DNA of 64,000 nt from Candidatus Altimarinota bacterium (GTDB lineage Bacteria; Patescibacteriota; Gracilibacteria; BD1-5; UBA6164): NCBI GenBank assembly GCA_027019405.1, contig JALUWO010000078.1, positions 1-64,000 on the forward strand, read 5' to 3'. The position numbers were made by a program, and so were the translations under genes. Of the stretch, positions 1-11,165 are shown piece by piece. Each line of letters begins with the position of its first letter. Positions within the stretch are counted from its first letter, which is position 1. The notes under the pieces are model-generated. The model saw only the letters and a program-made list of their open reading frames with translations. It made no database searches and was not told where the DNA came from.

Positions 1-1550
1 AAAGAGTTGAATGATTGTATGTAAATACAGTTGAAAAATGAGTTAGATTATGAAGAGATTTATTTTCTTGAGATATTGAGGAAAAAATAAGAAATATATC
101 TTGAAAAAAAGTTATAGGTTGAAAAGAATATTTAAAAATTATATACAATAATAGAGAACATAAATATTTAACAGATATAAAACCAAGTAGTTCAAAATCA
201 TATATAGATAAAAATTTTGCAATAGATGTTTTATGAATATCTGATAAAGATTTAAAACAATGATATATAAGAGTTGAATGATCTTTACTTTGAGAAAAGA
301 AAAAATTTAAATTAATTTTAAAAGAATTATGAAGTATAAATTTTATACTTTGATTTAATTCTTTGAAGTGATTTTTAATTGATCCATATAAATATAAAAA
401 ATGAGAACTTCCAGTTTCAGAAGTAGATAAAATAGTTAAGTGAAAAAATGTAGCAATAAAGAGAAATCAACAAGAACAACTAAAAAAATTGGATAAAGCT
501 TTGATATGAATTGATAAGAAATTATTAATTTTAAAATATTTTTCTCCTGTTAATTTAATATCTGAAAAACAAAAATTTATTGAATCAAAATGAAAATATA
601 TTCCTGAATTAGAATATAATGATATAAATTTAGATTTAGATAGATTTGAAAAAGAGTTGGAAAATATTGAAGTTCCAGATATTCCTTTGTCTGATATTTA
701 TAAAAGAAAAAAAGAAGAAATAATAAATAAAATTAATTTATTAAGAGCATTTAAAAATAAAAATTCAAAAGATATAACTTTATATTCTCAAAAGATTTAT
801 TGAATGGTAGATAAACAAAATTTAGATTATTGTAATTCTATTATTGAAAATAAAGCTGAAATAAAAGATGAAGAAGAATATTTAAGTTTTGATGAAATAA
901 AAGATTTTATAAATAAATTTAATCATATATATGATATTAAAATAAGTTTAAAACTTTCAAATAAATCTGCTAGATTTGTTATGAAATGAGATGTTTTATT
1001 TATGAGAGAATGAGCTAAAGTTTGAAAAAAAGAAATGAGATCTATTATTGCTCATGAAATAGAATGACATTACTTAAGAAAAATAAATTGAAAAAAATTG
1101 GATTATTTAATTTTTTGACATTGAACTGCTTGATATTTAGAAATTGATGAATGAATTGCTATTTATAATCAAAATAGATTTTTATCAAAAACAGATAGAA
1201 AATATTATGGTATTTTTGAAAGATATTATTTTGTAAATTATGCTTTAAATCATTCTTATCAAAAATTACTTGAAAAAATGCTTGAGTATTATAATAATGA
1301 TTATGAAAGAGTATTTACTTATTTAGTTAGATTAAAAAGATGATTATCAAAATTCTCTGATGATTGAATTTTTACAAAGGATTTAGTTTATGTAAATTGA
1401 TATTTAAAATTGGATAATTTTATAACTAACTGATGAAATCTAAAAGAATTATATTTATGAAAAATAAATATAAATGATTTAGAAGAGATAAAAACTAGTT
1501 ATTTTTTAAAAATTGATTTTAATGAATTAAAAACTCCATTTTTCTTGTAA
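1..1550 (+). CDS. DUF1704-type metallopeptidase-like protein, 5' end outside window
   Basis: The reading frame is open from the window edge to TAA at 1548, at least 515 residues. From about base 1053 it reads HEIEGH, and about 30 residues later EIDEGIA, which matches the HExxxH plus QEGLA-like pair of the DUF1704 family (the family of the tubulin tyrosine carboxypeptidase MATCAP). By family knowledge these residues bind zinc and form the active site; the bacterial substrate is unknown. The N-terminal 250 or so residues are lysine-rich and I do not recognise them. Several glycines, including the one in HEIEGH, are UGA-coded. Family call fairly sure, function unknown. Confidence 0.65.
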
Positions 1551-1554
1551 GATT

Positions 1555-1574
1555 AGCTTTTTTAAAAGCTTTTC
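1555..1574 (+). terminator. Hairpin with T-run after the DUF1704 gene
   Basis: AGCTTT and AAAGCT form a short stem with a 4-base loop and are followed by TTTTC. A second A/T stem (AAAC plus eight T against eight A plus GTTT, 1587-1620) lies directly before the tRNA promoter. Weak but well placed. Confidence 0.4.
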
Positions 1575-1618
1575 TTATAAAGAAAAAAACTTTTTTTTAA
1601 AAAAAACTAAAAAAAAGT

Positions 1619-1646
1619 TTGCATTTTATTTTAGATTTTATATAAT
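1619..1646 (+). promoter_or_regulatory. Promoter of the tRNA-Asp/tRNA-Ala unit
   Basis: TTGCAT at 1619-1624, a 16-base spacer, TATAAT at 1641-1646, about 20 bases before the tRNA-Asp 5' end. The same arrangement recurs before tRNA-Lys and abiEi. Confidence 0.65.
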
Positions 1647-1667
1647 TCCCGAGCTTTTAGAAAATTT

Positions 1668-1744
1668 GGATGCGTAGCTCAGCTGGTTAGAGCGCTGCAC
1701 TGTCACTGCAGAGGTCGCGAGTTCGAATCTCGTCGTGTCCGCCA
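1668..1744 (+). tRNA. tRNA-Asp(GTC)
   Basis: A 77-base cloverleaf. The acceptor GGATGCG pairs with CGTGTCC, the anticodon stem is CTGCA/TGCAG with loop CTGTCAC giving anticodon GTC, the T-loop is GTTCGAATC, and CCA is encoded. Confidence 0.95.
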
Positions 1745-1758
1745 TTTAACTAAAAGTT

Positions 1759-1835
1759 GGGGCCTTAGCTCAGTTGGCTAGAGCGCCTGCCTTGCACGCA
1801 GGAGGTCAGGAGTTCGACTCTCCTAGGCTCCACCA
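1759..1835 (+). tRNA. tRNA-Ala(TGC)
   Basis: A 77-base cloverleaf 14 bases after tRNA-Asp. The acceptor GGGGCCT pairs with AGGCTCC, the anticodon stem is CCTGC/GCAGG with loop CTTGCAC giving TGC, and CCA is encoded. Confidence 0.95.
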
Positions 1836-1841
1836 TTTTTC

Positions 1842-1883
1842 AATACAAAATACAAAATGTTAAATAAAATAGTATTTTGTATT
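1842..1883 (+). terminator. 12-bp hairpin after tRNA-Ala
   Basis: AATACAAAATAC at 1842-1853 is exactly complementary to GTATTTTGTATT at 1872-1883. A T-rich but interrupted tract follows, so it may be a terminator or a processing hairpin. Confidence 0.4.
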
Positions 1884-1910
1884 TTACATTTTATATTTTA
1901 TATTGAGATT

Positions 1911-2120
1911 ATGCCTGCAAACAAAAGACCTAGAAGATTAAATTATGCTGTAAATAAAAAATGACCTAAAAGTGGAGGTAAAGTTGCTAAAGCTATAAAT
2001 CATTATAAAAAATTACAAACAAGAATTAATTTTGAGGGAGAAACAAAATGGTTAAAAAATGCAGTTGAAATAGTTACTGTTAAATTAAAAAAATACCAAA
2101 TAAATCTTAACAAAATTTAA
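1911..2120 (+). CDS. Small basic protein of unknown function
   Basis: 69 residues, starting MPANKRPRR and rich in Lys, Arg and Asn; one UGA glycine. It sits between the tRNA pair and tuf, and its stop is 2 bases before the next start codon, so the two small genes are probably co-transcribed. Charge and neighbourhood suggest an RNA- or ribosome-associated protein, but I recognise no family. Ordinary amino-acid composition and the tight spacing support a real gene. Confidence 0.6.
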
Positions 2121-2122
2121 AA

Positions 2123-2209
2123 ATGCCTAGATTAAGAACACATGCTCATAGAAAATTAAGAAGAGCATTAGAAAGAATTGAAAAAAAGATGGCAAAAAGA
2201 GTTAGATAA
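2123..2209 (+). CDS. Very small arginine-rich peptide
   Basis: 28 residues beginning MPRLRTHAHRK, about half Arg, Lys and His. It starts 2 bases after the preceding stop and ends 74 bases before tuf. Size and charge recall small ribosome-bound peptides such as bTHX, but I cannot show homology. It could be a translated leader peptide or a chance ORF. Confidence 0.4.
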   Translation: MPRLRTHAHRKLRRALERIEKKMAKRVR

Positions 2210-2213
2210 TAAC

Positions 2214-2240
2214 TTGATAATTTTGCAAAATAGATATAAT
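2214..2240 (+). promoter_or_regulatory. Probable promoter of tuf
   Basis: TTGATA at 2214-2219 and a perfect TATAAT at 2235-2240 with a 15-base spacer, 43 bases before the EF-Tu start. The spacer is one base shorter than at the better promoters of the window. Confidence 0.45.
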
Positions 2241-2283
2241 TATCTTACAAATTTATTTTTTATATATTAATAATAAAAATATT

Positions 2284-3474
<1,191 letters not shown>

Positions 3475-3490
3475 TTCTAATGTAATCTGA

Positions 3491-3522
3491 TATTCATTCT
3501 TACTGAAAAGTAAGAGTGAATA
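3491..3522 (+). promoter_or_regulatory. 14-bp GAAA-capped hairpin between tuf and rpsJ
   Basis: TATTCATTCTTACT pairs with AGTAAGAGTGAATA (one T-G wobble) around a GAAA tetraloop. No T-run follows, so it is unlikely to be a simple terminator. It could be an mRNA processing or stabilising element, or a leader element for rpsJ 38 bases downstream. Confidence 0.6.
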
Positions 3523-3559
3523 ATGAGCTTATATTATATTAATTGTTATTTAAAATAAA

Positions 3560-3880
3560 ATGGTTGCAAAAAAAACTACAAAAAAAATTAGAATAAGTGT
3601 TAAATCTTTTGATCATAGATTATTAGATGAAGCTGTTAAAAAAATTGTTATGTTAGCTAAAGATTCTGGAGCTATTGTTGTTTGACCAGTTCCTTTACCT
3701 ACAAAAATACAAAAAGTTACTGTTAATAGATCTACTTTTGTTAACAAAGATGCAAGAGAACAATTTGAAGTAAGAAGACATAGAAGAATTATTGATATCT
3801 TAGAACCTACTTCTAAAACTACTGAGTTATTACAAAATGTAAGTTTACCTAGTGGTATTGGTGTTGAAATTAAAGCATAA
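3560..3880 (+). CDS. rpsJ: 30S ribosomal protein uS10
   Basis: 106 residues with the uS10 pattern [11 protein letters not shown] near the N-terminus, GPVPLPT at the centre and [11 protein letters not shown] in the second half. Component of the 30S head; it also acts with NusB in antitermination in model bacteria. It is separated here from the main S10 operon, which starts at rplC 7 kb downstream, and lies between tuf and rpmB. No Shine-Dalgarno before the ATG. Confidence 0.95.
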
Positions 3881-3906
3881 AAATTTAATTAGTTAATATA
3901 AAAATA

Positions 3907-4104
3907 ATGTCAAGAGTTTGTATAGTAACTGGAAAAAAAACTTCAGTTTGAAATAGAAGAAGTCATTCATTAAGAGCGACTAAAAGAAAATTTTACCCAA
4001 ATTTATTCTATAAAAACATAAAAGATCCTGAAACTGGATTAGTTTATAAAATTAGAGTATCTGCTAAAGGGTTAAGAACTTTGAGAAAAAATTGATTAAT
4101 ATAA
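3907..4104 (+). CDS. rpmB: 50S ribosomal protein bL28
   Basis: 65 residues. SRVCIVTGKKTSVGNRRSHS is the classic bL28 start, with its GKK and SHS motifs, and the C-terminal KIRVSAKGLRTL also fits. One cysteine remains, without a full zinc ribbon. It follows rpsJ by 26 bases and is probably co-transcribed with it; tRNA-Leu lies 38 bases downstream. Confidence 0.93.
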
Positions 4105-4119
4105 AAATCAATAATAATT

Positions 4120-4138
4120 AGAAAGATTACATCTTTCT
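4120..4138 (+). other. 8-bp hairpin immediately 5' of tRNA-Leu
   Basis: AGAAAGAT and ATCTTTCT are perfectly complementary around TAC and end 5 bases before the tRNA. Likely a processing or attenuation structure between rpmB and the tRNA. Confidence 0.4.
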
Positions 4139-4142
4139 ACCT

Positions 4143-4227
4143 GCCCAGATGGTGGAATTGGTAGACACGCGAGACTTAAAATCTCGTTACTTTGGTAGTC
4201 CGGGTTCGATTCCCGGTCTGGGCACCA
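4143..4227 (+). tRNA. tRNA-Leu(TAA)
   Basis: An 85-base class II tRNA with a variable arm. The acceptor GCCCAGA pairs with TCTGGGC, the anticodon stem is CGAGA/TCTCG with loop CTTAAAA giving TAA, the T-loop is GTTCGATTC, and CCA is encoded. TTA is the dominant leucine codon of the window, so this is the major leucine tRNA. Confidence 0.95.
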
Positions 4228-4245
4228 TTTTAAAAAAAGAAACTA

Positions 4246-4300
4246 AAATTGGAAGTTATAGAATTAAAAATAATAATTTTTGATTTCTAACTCTCAATTT
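4246..4300 (+). terminator. Long imperfect hairpin after tRNA-Leu
   Basis: AAATTG at 4246 pairs with CAATTT ending at 4300. Inner segments GTTA/TAAC and ATTAAAAAT/ATTTTTGAT extend the stem with a few bulges. No clear T-run follows. Confidence 0.35.
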
Positions 4301-4327
4301 AAATATATTATAAAAATAAAAACTACT

Positions 4328-4567
4328 ATGTTAAAAATAAGATTATCTAGAGCTTGAAAAAAAGATTCTGCATTCTTTAGAGTTGTATTAACTGATCATA
4401 CTAAAGCTGCAAGTCATGGTTATACTAAAGTATTAGGTTTTTATAATCCTTTTACAAAAGAATTTAAATTAAAAAATCTTGATGAAATAAAAAAATACTT
4501 ATCAAATGGAGTTCAATTTTCACCAAGAGTTGCAAAATTAGTAAAAACTAATAATATTGCATTATAA
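4328..4567 (+). CDS. rpsP: 30S ribosomal protein bS16
   Basis: 79 residues. It opens MLKIRLSRAGKKDSAFFRVV and carries KVLGFYNPFTK, both diagnostic of bS16, a 30S assembly protein. Two UGA glycines. As in many bacteria it is followed closely by the KH-domain gene khpA, but a strong hairpin lies between the two here. Confidence 0.93.
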
Positions 4568-4572
4568 TAATA

Positions 4573-4605
4573 AATCCTTCAAATATATTTGAAGGATTAT
4601 ATTTT
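4573..4605 (+). terminator. Terminator after rpsP
   Basis: AATCCTTCAAAT pairs with ATTTGAAGGATT (4573-4598) and is followed by a T-rich tract. Confidence 0.75.
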
Positions 4606-4625
4606 TATATAATAACTAAAAATTT

Positions 4626-4862
4626 ATGAAAGAAGTTGATTTTTTAAAATTTATATTAGAATGATTAGTAGAAAATAAAGAGGATATAGATATACAAAGA
4701 ACAGAAGATGAATTATGAATTTTACTTACAGTAAAAGTAAATAAAGATGATATGTGAATAATTATAGGTAAATGATGAAATACTGTAAATTCAATTAGAT
4801 CTTTATTAAAAGTTTTGTGATTAAGATTACAAAAGAAAATAAATTTAAAAATTTTAGATTAA
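4626..4862 (+). CDS. khpA: KH-domain RNA-binding protein KhpA
   Basis: 78 residues, the normal size for the YlqC/KhpA family. The KH signature reads GIIIGKGGNTVNSIRSLLK (GxxG loop is GKGG, two of its glycines UGA-coded). In other bacteria KhpA dimerises or pairs with KhpB and binds RNA globally; it commonly follows rpsP, as here. Confidence 0.88.
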
Positions 4863-4877
4863 TTAAATTTTAATATT

Positions 4878-5324
4878 ATGTTTATAGAAACAGTTAATGC
4901 TTTTGCTACATCTCCTACTTCAGGTTCATTATTTGCAGAAAATATGCAATTTTGAGATTTTGTTTTACTTATAATTTCAATATTTGTTTTAGTTTCAGGT
5001 ATTTTTTCAATAGTATTTATATTATATTGAGGATTATTATTAATTTTATCATGATGAAAAGAAGATAAAATTAAACCTGCTATTAATACAATTAGGTATG
5101 CAGTTTTGTGATTAGTTATTACAGTTATTGCTATTTTTGTTTTTCCTATTTTTGGTAGATTATTAGGTATAGATGTGGATAAATATGCTAAACCAGCTAG
5201 GATTTTACAAAAAATAGAACAAATTTGAAATACTATTTTTGGTACTAATACTTCATCTGTTACTGATTTAAAAACAAATGATTCAAATGATTTAAATTCA
5301 AGTGATTTTGTAAATGATTTTTAA
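4878..5324 (+). CDS. VirB2/TrbC-like pilin or pilin-related membrane protein
   Basis: 148 residues. Two hydrophobic segments (about residues 27-57 and 73-95) flank a short cytoplasmic-type loop containing GGKEDKIKPA, the pattern of the type IV secretion pilin family, in which GG(K/D)xxK separates two membrane helices. The C-terminal 40 residues are Asn/Asp/Ser-rich and probably extracytoplasmic. The N-terminal stretch is Ala/Ser/Thr-rich and may be cleaved. A second protein of this type is encoded at 58.5 kb. No secretion ATPase gene lies nearby, so the role is inferred from topology only. Confidence 0.55.
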
Positions 5325-5326
5325 AA

Positions 5327-5364
5327 AAAACTTTATTATGTTTTAACATAATAAAGTTTTTTTA
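5327..5364. terminator. Bidirectional terminator between convergent genes
   Basis: AAAACTTTATTATG pairs perfectly with CATAATAAAGTTTT (5327-5360), with T-runs on both strands. The stop codon of the minus-strand gene (5362-5364) is in its tail. Confidence 0.85.
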
Positions 5365-5778
5365 TCTTATATCTTTTTTAAAAAGAAAATATATCCATTT
5401 TTGATAGTTTGTCATTCAATATGTTAAATCTTCTTTTGTTTTTTTAGGAGTTGTTTCATTTATTATTTCTGCTGTACTTTTTTTAACATATTTATTATAT
5501 TTATCTTCATTGATTAATGTTAGAACTTTTTCTCATTTATTTTTATATCCTAAATCTTGTTTAAGTATTTTATTTTTATATGCTTTTGATTTTTTATAAC
5601 TTATTAAATCTTCAGCTATTTTTATTTGTTTTTGTATATTTTTATTTAGATTTGAAATATATTCTATATGAGAATTGATTTTATATTCTTTATACTTATA
5701 TTCTATAATAGAATAAAGAATATAAAACATTATAAGAATTATTATAAATATTATATATGGATAGTGTTTTTTTATCAT
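5362..5778 (-). CDS. Single-pass membrane protein of unknown function
   Basis: 138 residues. MIKKHYP is followed by one strongly hydrophobic helix (about residues 8-26) and then a charged, probably coiled-coil region rich in Lys, Asn and Glu, with a Trp/Tyr-rich C-terminus. The fold is unrecognised; the topology suggests an N-in bitopic protein. It is convergent with the pilin-like gene and divergent from the FecR gene. Confidence 0.6.
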
Positions 5779-5852
5779 TTATTGAAAAAATTTAAATTTT
5801 AGTGTAAAATATATTTAATTTTAGTTTTATTTTATAAAAATCAAGTTTTATT

Positions 5853-7109
5853 ATGTTTAAATTATTAAAATCAAAAAAAATTATTTTATTTGTTTTAGCT
5901 TTAATAGTTTTAATTTTTTCTATACAAATATTTCAAAAACCAAATATTGATAGAAATAGTTATGTGACATTAGTTCAATGAAAGGCTATGCTTAATAATA
6001 TTCCTTTAAATTTTAAACAAAAAGAATTATTAAAGGTAGATGATATTATAAAAACAGGAGGATCTTGAAGCTTAGCTATTATAGAATGGTGAGAATGAAG
6101 TATTACTAGAATATGAGAAAATACAACTATTAAAATATCAAAAAATAATATATCACCTGATTTAACATCTATTCAAATTTTATTTAAGATAATTTGAAAT
6201 ACTTGAAAAACTTGGTCAGATGTAGTTAGTTTTATATGAGATAAATCATATTTTAAACAAGATTTTGTTGATACAGAAGCAGCAGTTAGGGGAACAACAT
6301 TTGAAGTAAATTTAGATAAAAATTATTTATATGTAAAAAAACATGCTGTTTGATTAACAGATATAAAGACAAATAAAACTATTTTAATTACTCAAGATAA
6401 ACCTTTTGATTTAAAAACTTTTAATTTTATAGCTCTTGAAAAATTTATATTAGATTTTCAAGATAAGCTTTGGGAATGAGTAAATAAAAATTTAGATAAA
6501 CAATTTTTTAGTTTTTTAAATAAAAATTTAGATTCTTTTATAGAAAAACAAAAAGATTTATTACAATTAGATAAAATTGATTTTGAGAAATTAAATGATG
6601 TAGATAAAAATAAATTATATAAACAATTATTAACTTCTTATCAAGAATTAAAACCTTCAACAATCTCTCCAAATAATACAAAACTTTATGATATAAAATT
6701 AAAATATCAAAAAGCTTTATTGTCTGTTGCTCCAATATCAGAGAAAAAAGATTTACTTCAAACTACTTTATATGATTTAAATGATTCAATAAATTCAAAG
6801 AATTTTTCTTCTTTTAAACAAATAGTTACTCTATTATGAAAAAATAAAGAATATATAAATATGGATCAATTAAATGATATAATTAATTTTAATCAATTTT
6901 GAGAATCTTTTAAAAAGAATTTTGATTCATTTATAAAGAATTTTAATTTTAATAAAAATATAGATTATAATAAATTTTTTTGAGATAATTTTGAAAGTTT
7001 TTGAAAATCAATGAATTTTATGTTTGATAATATAACTTGATGATTAAAAGATAATTTTAATAAATTTTCAGATACTATTTGATGAGAGATAAATAATTTT
7101 ACTAAATAA
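5853..7109 (+). CDS. FecR-domain protein with N-terminal membrane anchor
   Basis: 418 residues. A membrane anchor (about 9-28) precedes a FecR-type beta domain (about 35-165) with KTGGSGSLAIIEWGEGSITR and later EAAVRGTTFEV, the family hallmarks. The rest is a Lys/Asn/Asp/Phe-rich, probably helical stalk. The stop is 15 bases before the CHASE2-cyclase gene, so the two form an operon. FecR domains facing outward next to CHASE2 proteins are a known pairing; a sensory partnership is my inference. Confidence 0.75.
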
Positions 7110-7123
7110 AGTATTAAATAATT

Positions 7124-9199
7124 ATGCTAGATAAGAAAAAAATATATAAACTTTTAAAAAATAGATTATTTTCTACTTTATTTTTATCATTAATAATATT
7201 TTTATTTATCTATAAAATGATATTATGAACATATTTTTATAATATAGATAAAACTGTTCAAAATAATTTATATGATAGAATAAATTCTATACATAATAGA
7301 CATACTACAAAAGATGTAGTTTTATTAAAGATAGATGAACAAACTATTAAAAAATTATGAAGATTTCCTTTTAATAGAGATGTTTATTGAAAACTAATAA
7401 AAAATTTAAATAATTTATGAGTATGAGTTATTTGATTTGATATAATATTTGCAGATAGGTCTAATCATAAAATAGATGAAGAGTTTGCACAATCAATAAA
7501 AAATGCTTGAAATATAGTATTGGGTACTTCAATATTAGATTGATGAATGATTGAAAAACCTTTATCTATATTAGCAAAATGAGCTTTAACTTATGGATAT
7601 TTCAGACCAAATGTTGATACTGATACAAATATAGTTTATACTTTTACTCCAAAAGCAAGATTAAGAAATTGATATTTTAATGCTTTTGCTATTTGATTAT
7701 TAAAAGCTTATTATTATAAATTATATAAAGATAAAAGTTATTTAACTACAACTTGAGAATATAGTAATAAATTTTTTAGATTAAAAGATATAAAAATTCC
7801 TTTAGCTAGAGAAAACTCACATAAAGTATTGATAAATTATTTTTCAAATGATAAATATAATTCTTATTCCTTTATAGATTTATATGATAGAAATTGAGAA
7901 AAATATAAACAATTAGAAAAATCTTGATTTTTAAAAGATAAAATAGTTATAGTATGAGCAACAGCTAAATGAATCAAAGATATATTTTTTACACCATTAT
8001 GAATAACTTATTGAGTTTATACTCATGTAAATATATTAAATACTATATTAACAAAAAATTATTTAATCTATTTTAATAAAAATCTAGAATTATTAATTTT
8101 ATTTTTATTAATTATTTTATGAACATATTTTAATTTAAGTAGGTCAAATTTTGTATTAGTTTTAAGTAATTTTGCTATTATAACTATTTTTATTGTTATA
8201 ATTCCTGGTTTTTTAGTATTTAATAGCTTATTTTTAAATTATCCAACTGAATTAGTTTTAGCTTTATTATTATCATTAACATTCTCAAATATTTTAAAAT
8301 ATTTACTTGAAAATAGAAATAAGACTGTATTAGTAAAAGCATTAAGTGAGTATATAAGTGAAGATATTGCAAAAAAAATATTATCAACTACATGAGACAT
8401 AAAACTTGATTGAGATAATAAAAAAATATCTATTTTCTTTTCTGATATAGCTTGATTTACAACAATTTCAGAGAAAATGGATGCTCAAAGATTAGTAGAA
8501 TTTCTAAGAGAATATCTTTGAGAAATGTCTAATATAATTATGGATGAAAAATGATTTATTAATAAATATGAATGAGATGCTATTATGGCATTATTTTGAG
8601 TTTTTTGATATGAAAGTACTTCAACATATGATAATTGTAAAGCTGCACTTATTCAACAATTAAGGTTAAATATATTAAATAAAGCTTGGGAAAAACAATT
8701 TTGACAAACATTAAAAGTAAGAATGTGAATTCATACTTGATATGCAATTGTTTGAAATATTTGAGCAAAATGAAGAAAAATGGAATTTACAGCTCTTTGA
8801 GATTCTGTAAATTTGGCATCAAGACTTGAATGAGTAAATAAATTTTATTGAACATATATTTGTGTTTCACAAGATGCAATGCTTGAAGTAAAAGATAAAT
8901 TTGAATTTAGGAAACTTGATAAAATAAGAGTAAAGTGAAAAGATATTCCTATTGAAATATATGAGTTATTATGAGAAAAAGGAAAAATTTCAGATTTAAA
9001 AAAAGATATAAAAGTATGATTTGAAAAAGCTTTGGAACTTTATTTTAATAAAGATTTTAAAAAAGCAGCAGATATTTTTAAAAAATTATGAGAAATTTGA
9101 GATCCTGCTTCTTTAGTTTTTACTAGAAGATGTTTAAAATTTGAAATTTCTTGAGTAGAAGATGATTGGGATTGAGTTTGGACTATGGAAGAAAAATAA
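7124..9199 (+). CDS. CHASE2-domain adenylate/guanylate cyclase
   Basis: 691 residues. One N-terminal membrane helix, an extracytoplasmic CHASE2 sensor (about 45-305, including DVVLLKIDEQTIKKLGRFP), three more membrane helices (about 315-395) and a class III cyclase domain (about 415-610). Catalytic motifs include FFSDIAGFTTISE (metal Asp), YEGDAIMA (second metal Asp) and FTALGDSVNLASRLE (transition-state Asn and Arg). The pattern favours adenylate cyclase, but nucleotide choice is unproven. A short helical region follows. It is the partner of the FecR gene. No cAMP-binding regulator is encoded in the window. Confidence 0.88.
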
Positions 9200-9200
9200 A

Positions 9201-9232
9201 AAACTATTAAGTTTAATAACTTAATAGTTTTT

Positions 9233-9234
<2 letters not shown>
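9201..9234. terminator. Bidirectional terminator between the cyclase gene and pheS
   Basis: AAACTATTAAG and CTTAATAGTTT (9201-9230) form an 11-bp stem followed by T's. The pheS stop codon begins in its tail. Confidence 0.8.
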
Positions 9235-10300
<1,066 letters not shown>

Positions 10301-10333
10301 AGTTTTAATTATATCTTTTATAAATTTTAAAGA

Positions 10334-10361
10334 ATTATATAAAAAACAAAAAATAAATCAA
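10334..10361 (-). promoter_or_regulatory. Promoter of pheS
   Basis: On the minus strand TTGATT (10356-10361), a 16-base spacer and TATAAT (10334-10339), about 34 bases before the start codon. Confidence 0.6.
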
Positions 10362-10396
10362 TTTATAAAAAAGATTTTATGAAATCAAAAAAACTT

Positions 10397-10424
10397 TTGA
10401 CAATATAAAGCTTTTTAATACAAT
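10397..10424 (+). promoter_or_regulatory. Promoter of the ribosomal protein operon
   Basis: A perfect TTGACA at 10397-10402, a 16-base spacer and TACAAT at 10419-10424. This leaves a leader of roughly 110 bases before rplC. Confidence 0.7.
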
Positions 10425-10465
10425 ATGCAGGCTTTTTACATATATTTTGTAGAAGTTTTAATGAA

Positions 10466-10510
10466 GAGGTTAAGTTAAACGGCTTGTTTTACACAAGATG
10501 GTTTAACCTC
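10466..10510 (+). promoter_or_regulatory. Structured mRNA leader upstream of rplC
   Basis: GTTAAAC (10474-10480) pairs with GTTTAAC (10501-10507) and encloses CTTGT/ACAAG (10483-10497). An alternative pairing GAGGTTAA (10466-10473) with TTAACCTC (10503-10510) uses the same 3' strand, so the two are mutually exclusive. In model bacteria L4 binds the S10 operon leader. Here rplD is the second gene, so autoregulation is plausible but inferred. Confidence 0.5.
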
Positions 10511-10540
10511 TAGCTTTAATTTTATAATCATTTTTATAAC

Positions 10541-11146
10541 ATGGCTGGACTTTTAGCTAGGAAGTTGGAAATGACTAGAATTGTAAAAGGAGATAAATTT
10601 ATCCCTGTTACTTTACTTGAAATTCCAGAAATGAGAGTTGTTTGATTTAAAACAATCGAGAAAGATGGATATGAAGCTTTAATTGTTGGTATGCTAGCAA
10701 AAAAAGCTGATTGAAAACTTAAAGAATGAAATACTACTTTAAGTAAAAATGAATTTACTAATATTAGTGAATTTGAGTTAAATGAAGGTGAATTAGAAAA
10801 ATTTAATGTATGAGATATTGTTGATATTAATACATTAGAAGGTGTTGAAAAAGTTACTCTTGTTGGATTTTCTAAATGAAAATGATTTACTTGAGCAATG
10901 AAAAAACATAACTTTCATGGTTGACCTGCTTGACATGGTTCAAAATTCCATAGAGCACTTGGTTCTATTGGTAATAGAAAACCTACTAGAACTCATAAAG
11001 GTAAAAAAATGCATGGTCATCATGGTAATATAAAGGTTAACCTTAAAAAAATTCCTGTTGAATTAGTCAATAAAGATATTAATGTAATAGGTGTAAGATG
11101 AGGTGTTCCTGGTTGAAGAAATTCAATTGTAAGTATAATTTTTTAA
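10541..11146 (+). CDS. rplC: 50S ribosomal protein uL3
   Basis: 201 residues, first gene of the operon. It has the uL3 central signature FTGAMKKHNFHGGPAGHGS (Gly mixed GGT/UGA), and GKKMHGHHG and GVPGGRNS near the C-terminus. uL3 starts 50S assembly near the peptidyl-transferase centre. The operon begins here rather than at rpsJ, which is located near tuf. Confidence 0.95.
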
Positions 11147-11165
11147 TTGTTAAAGTTTTCTAAAA

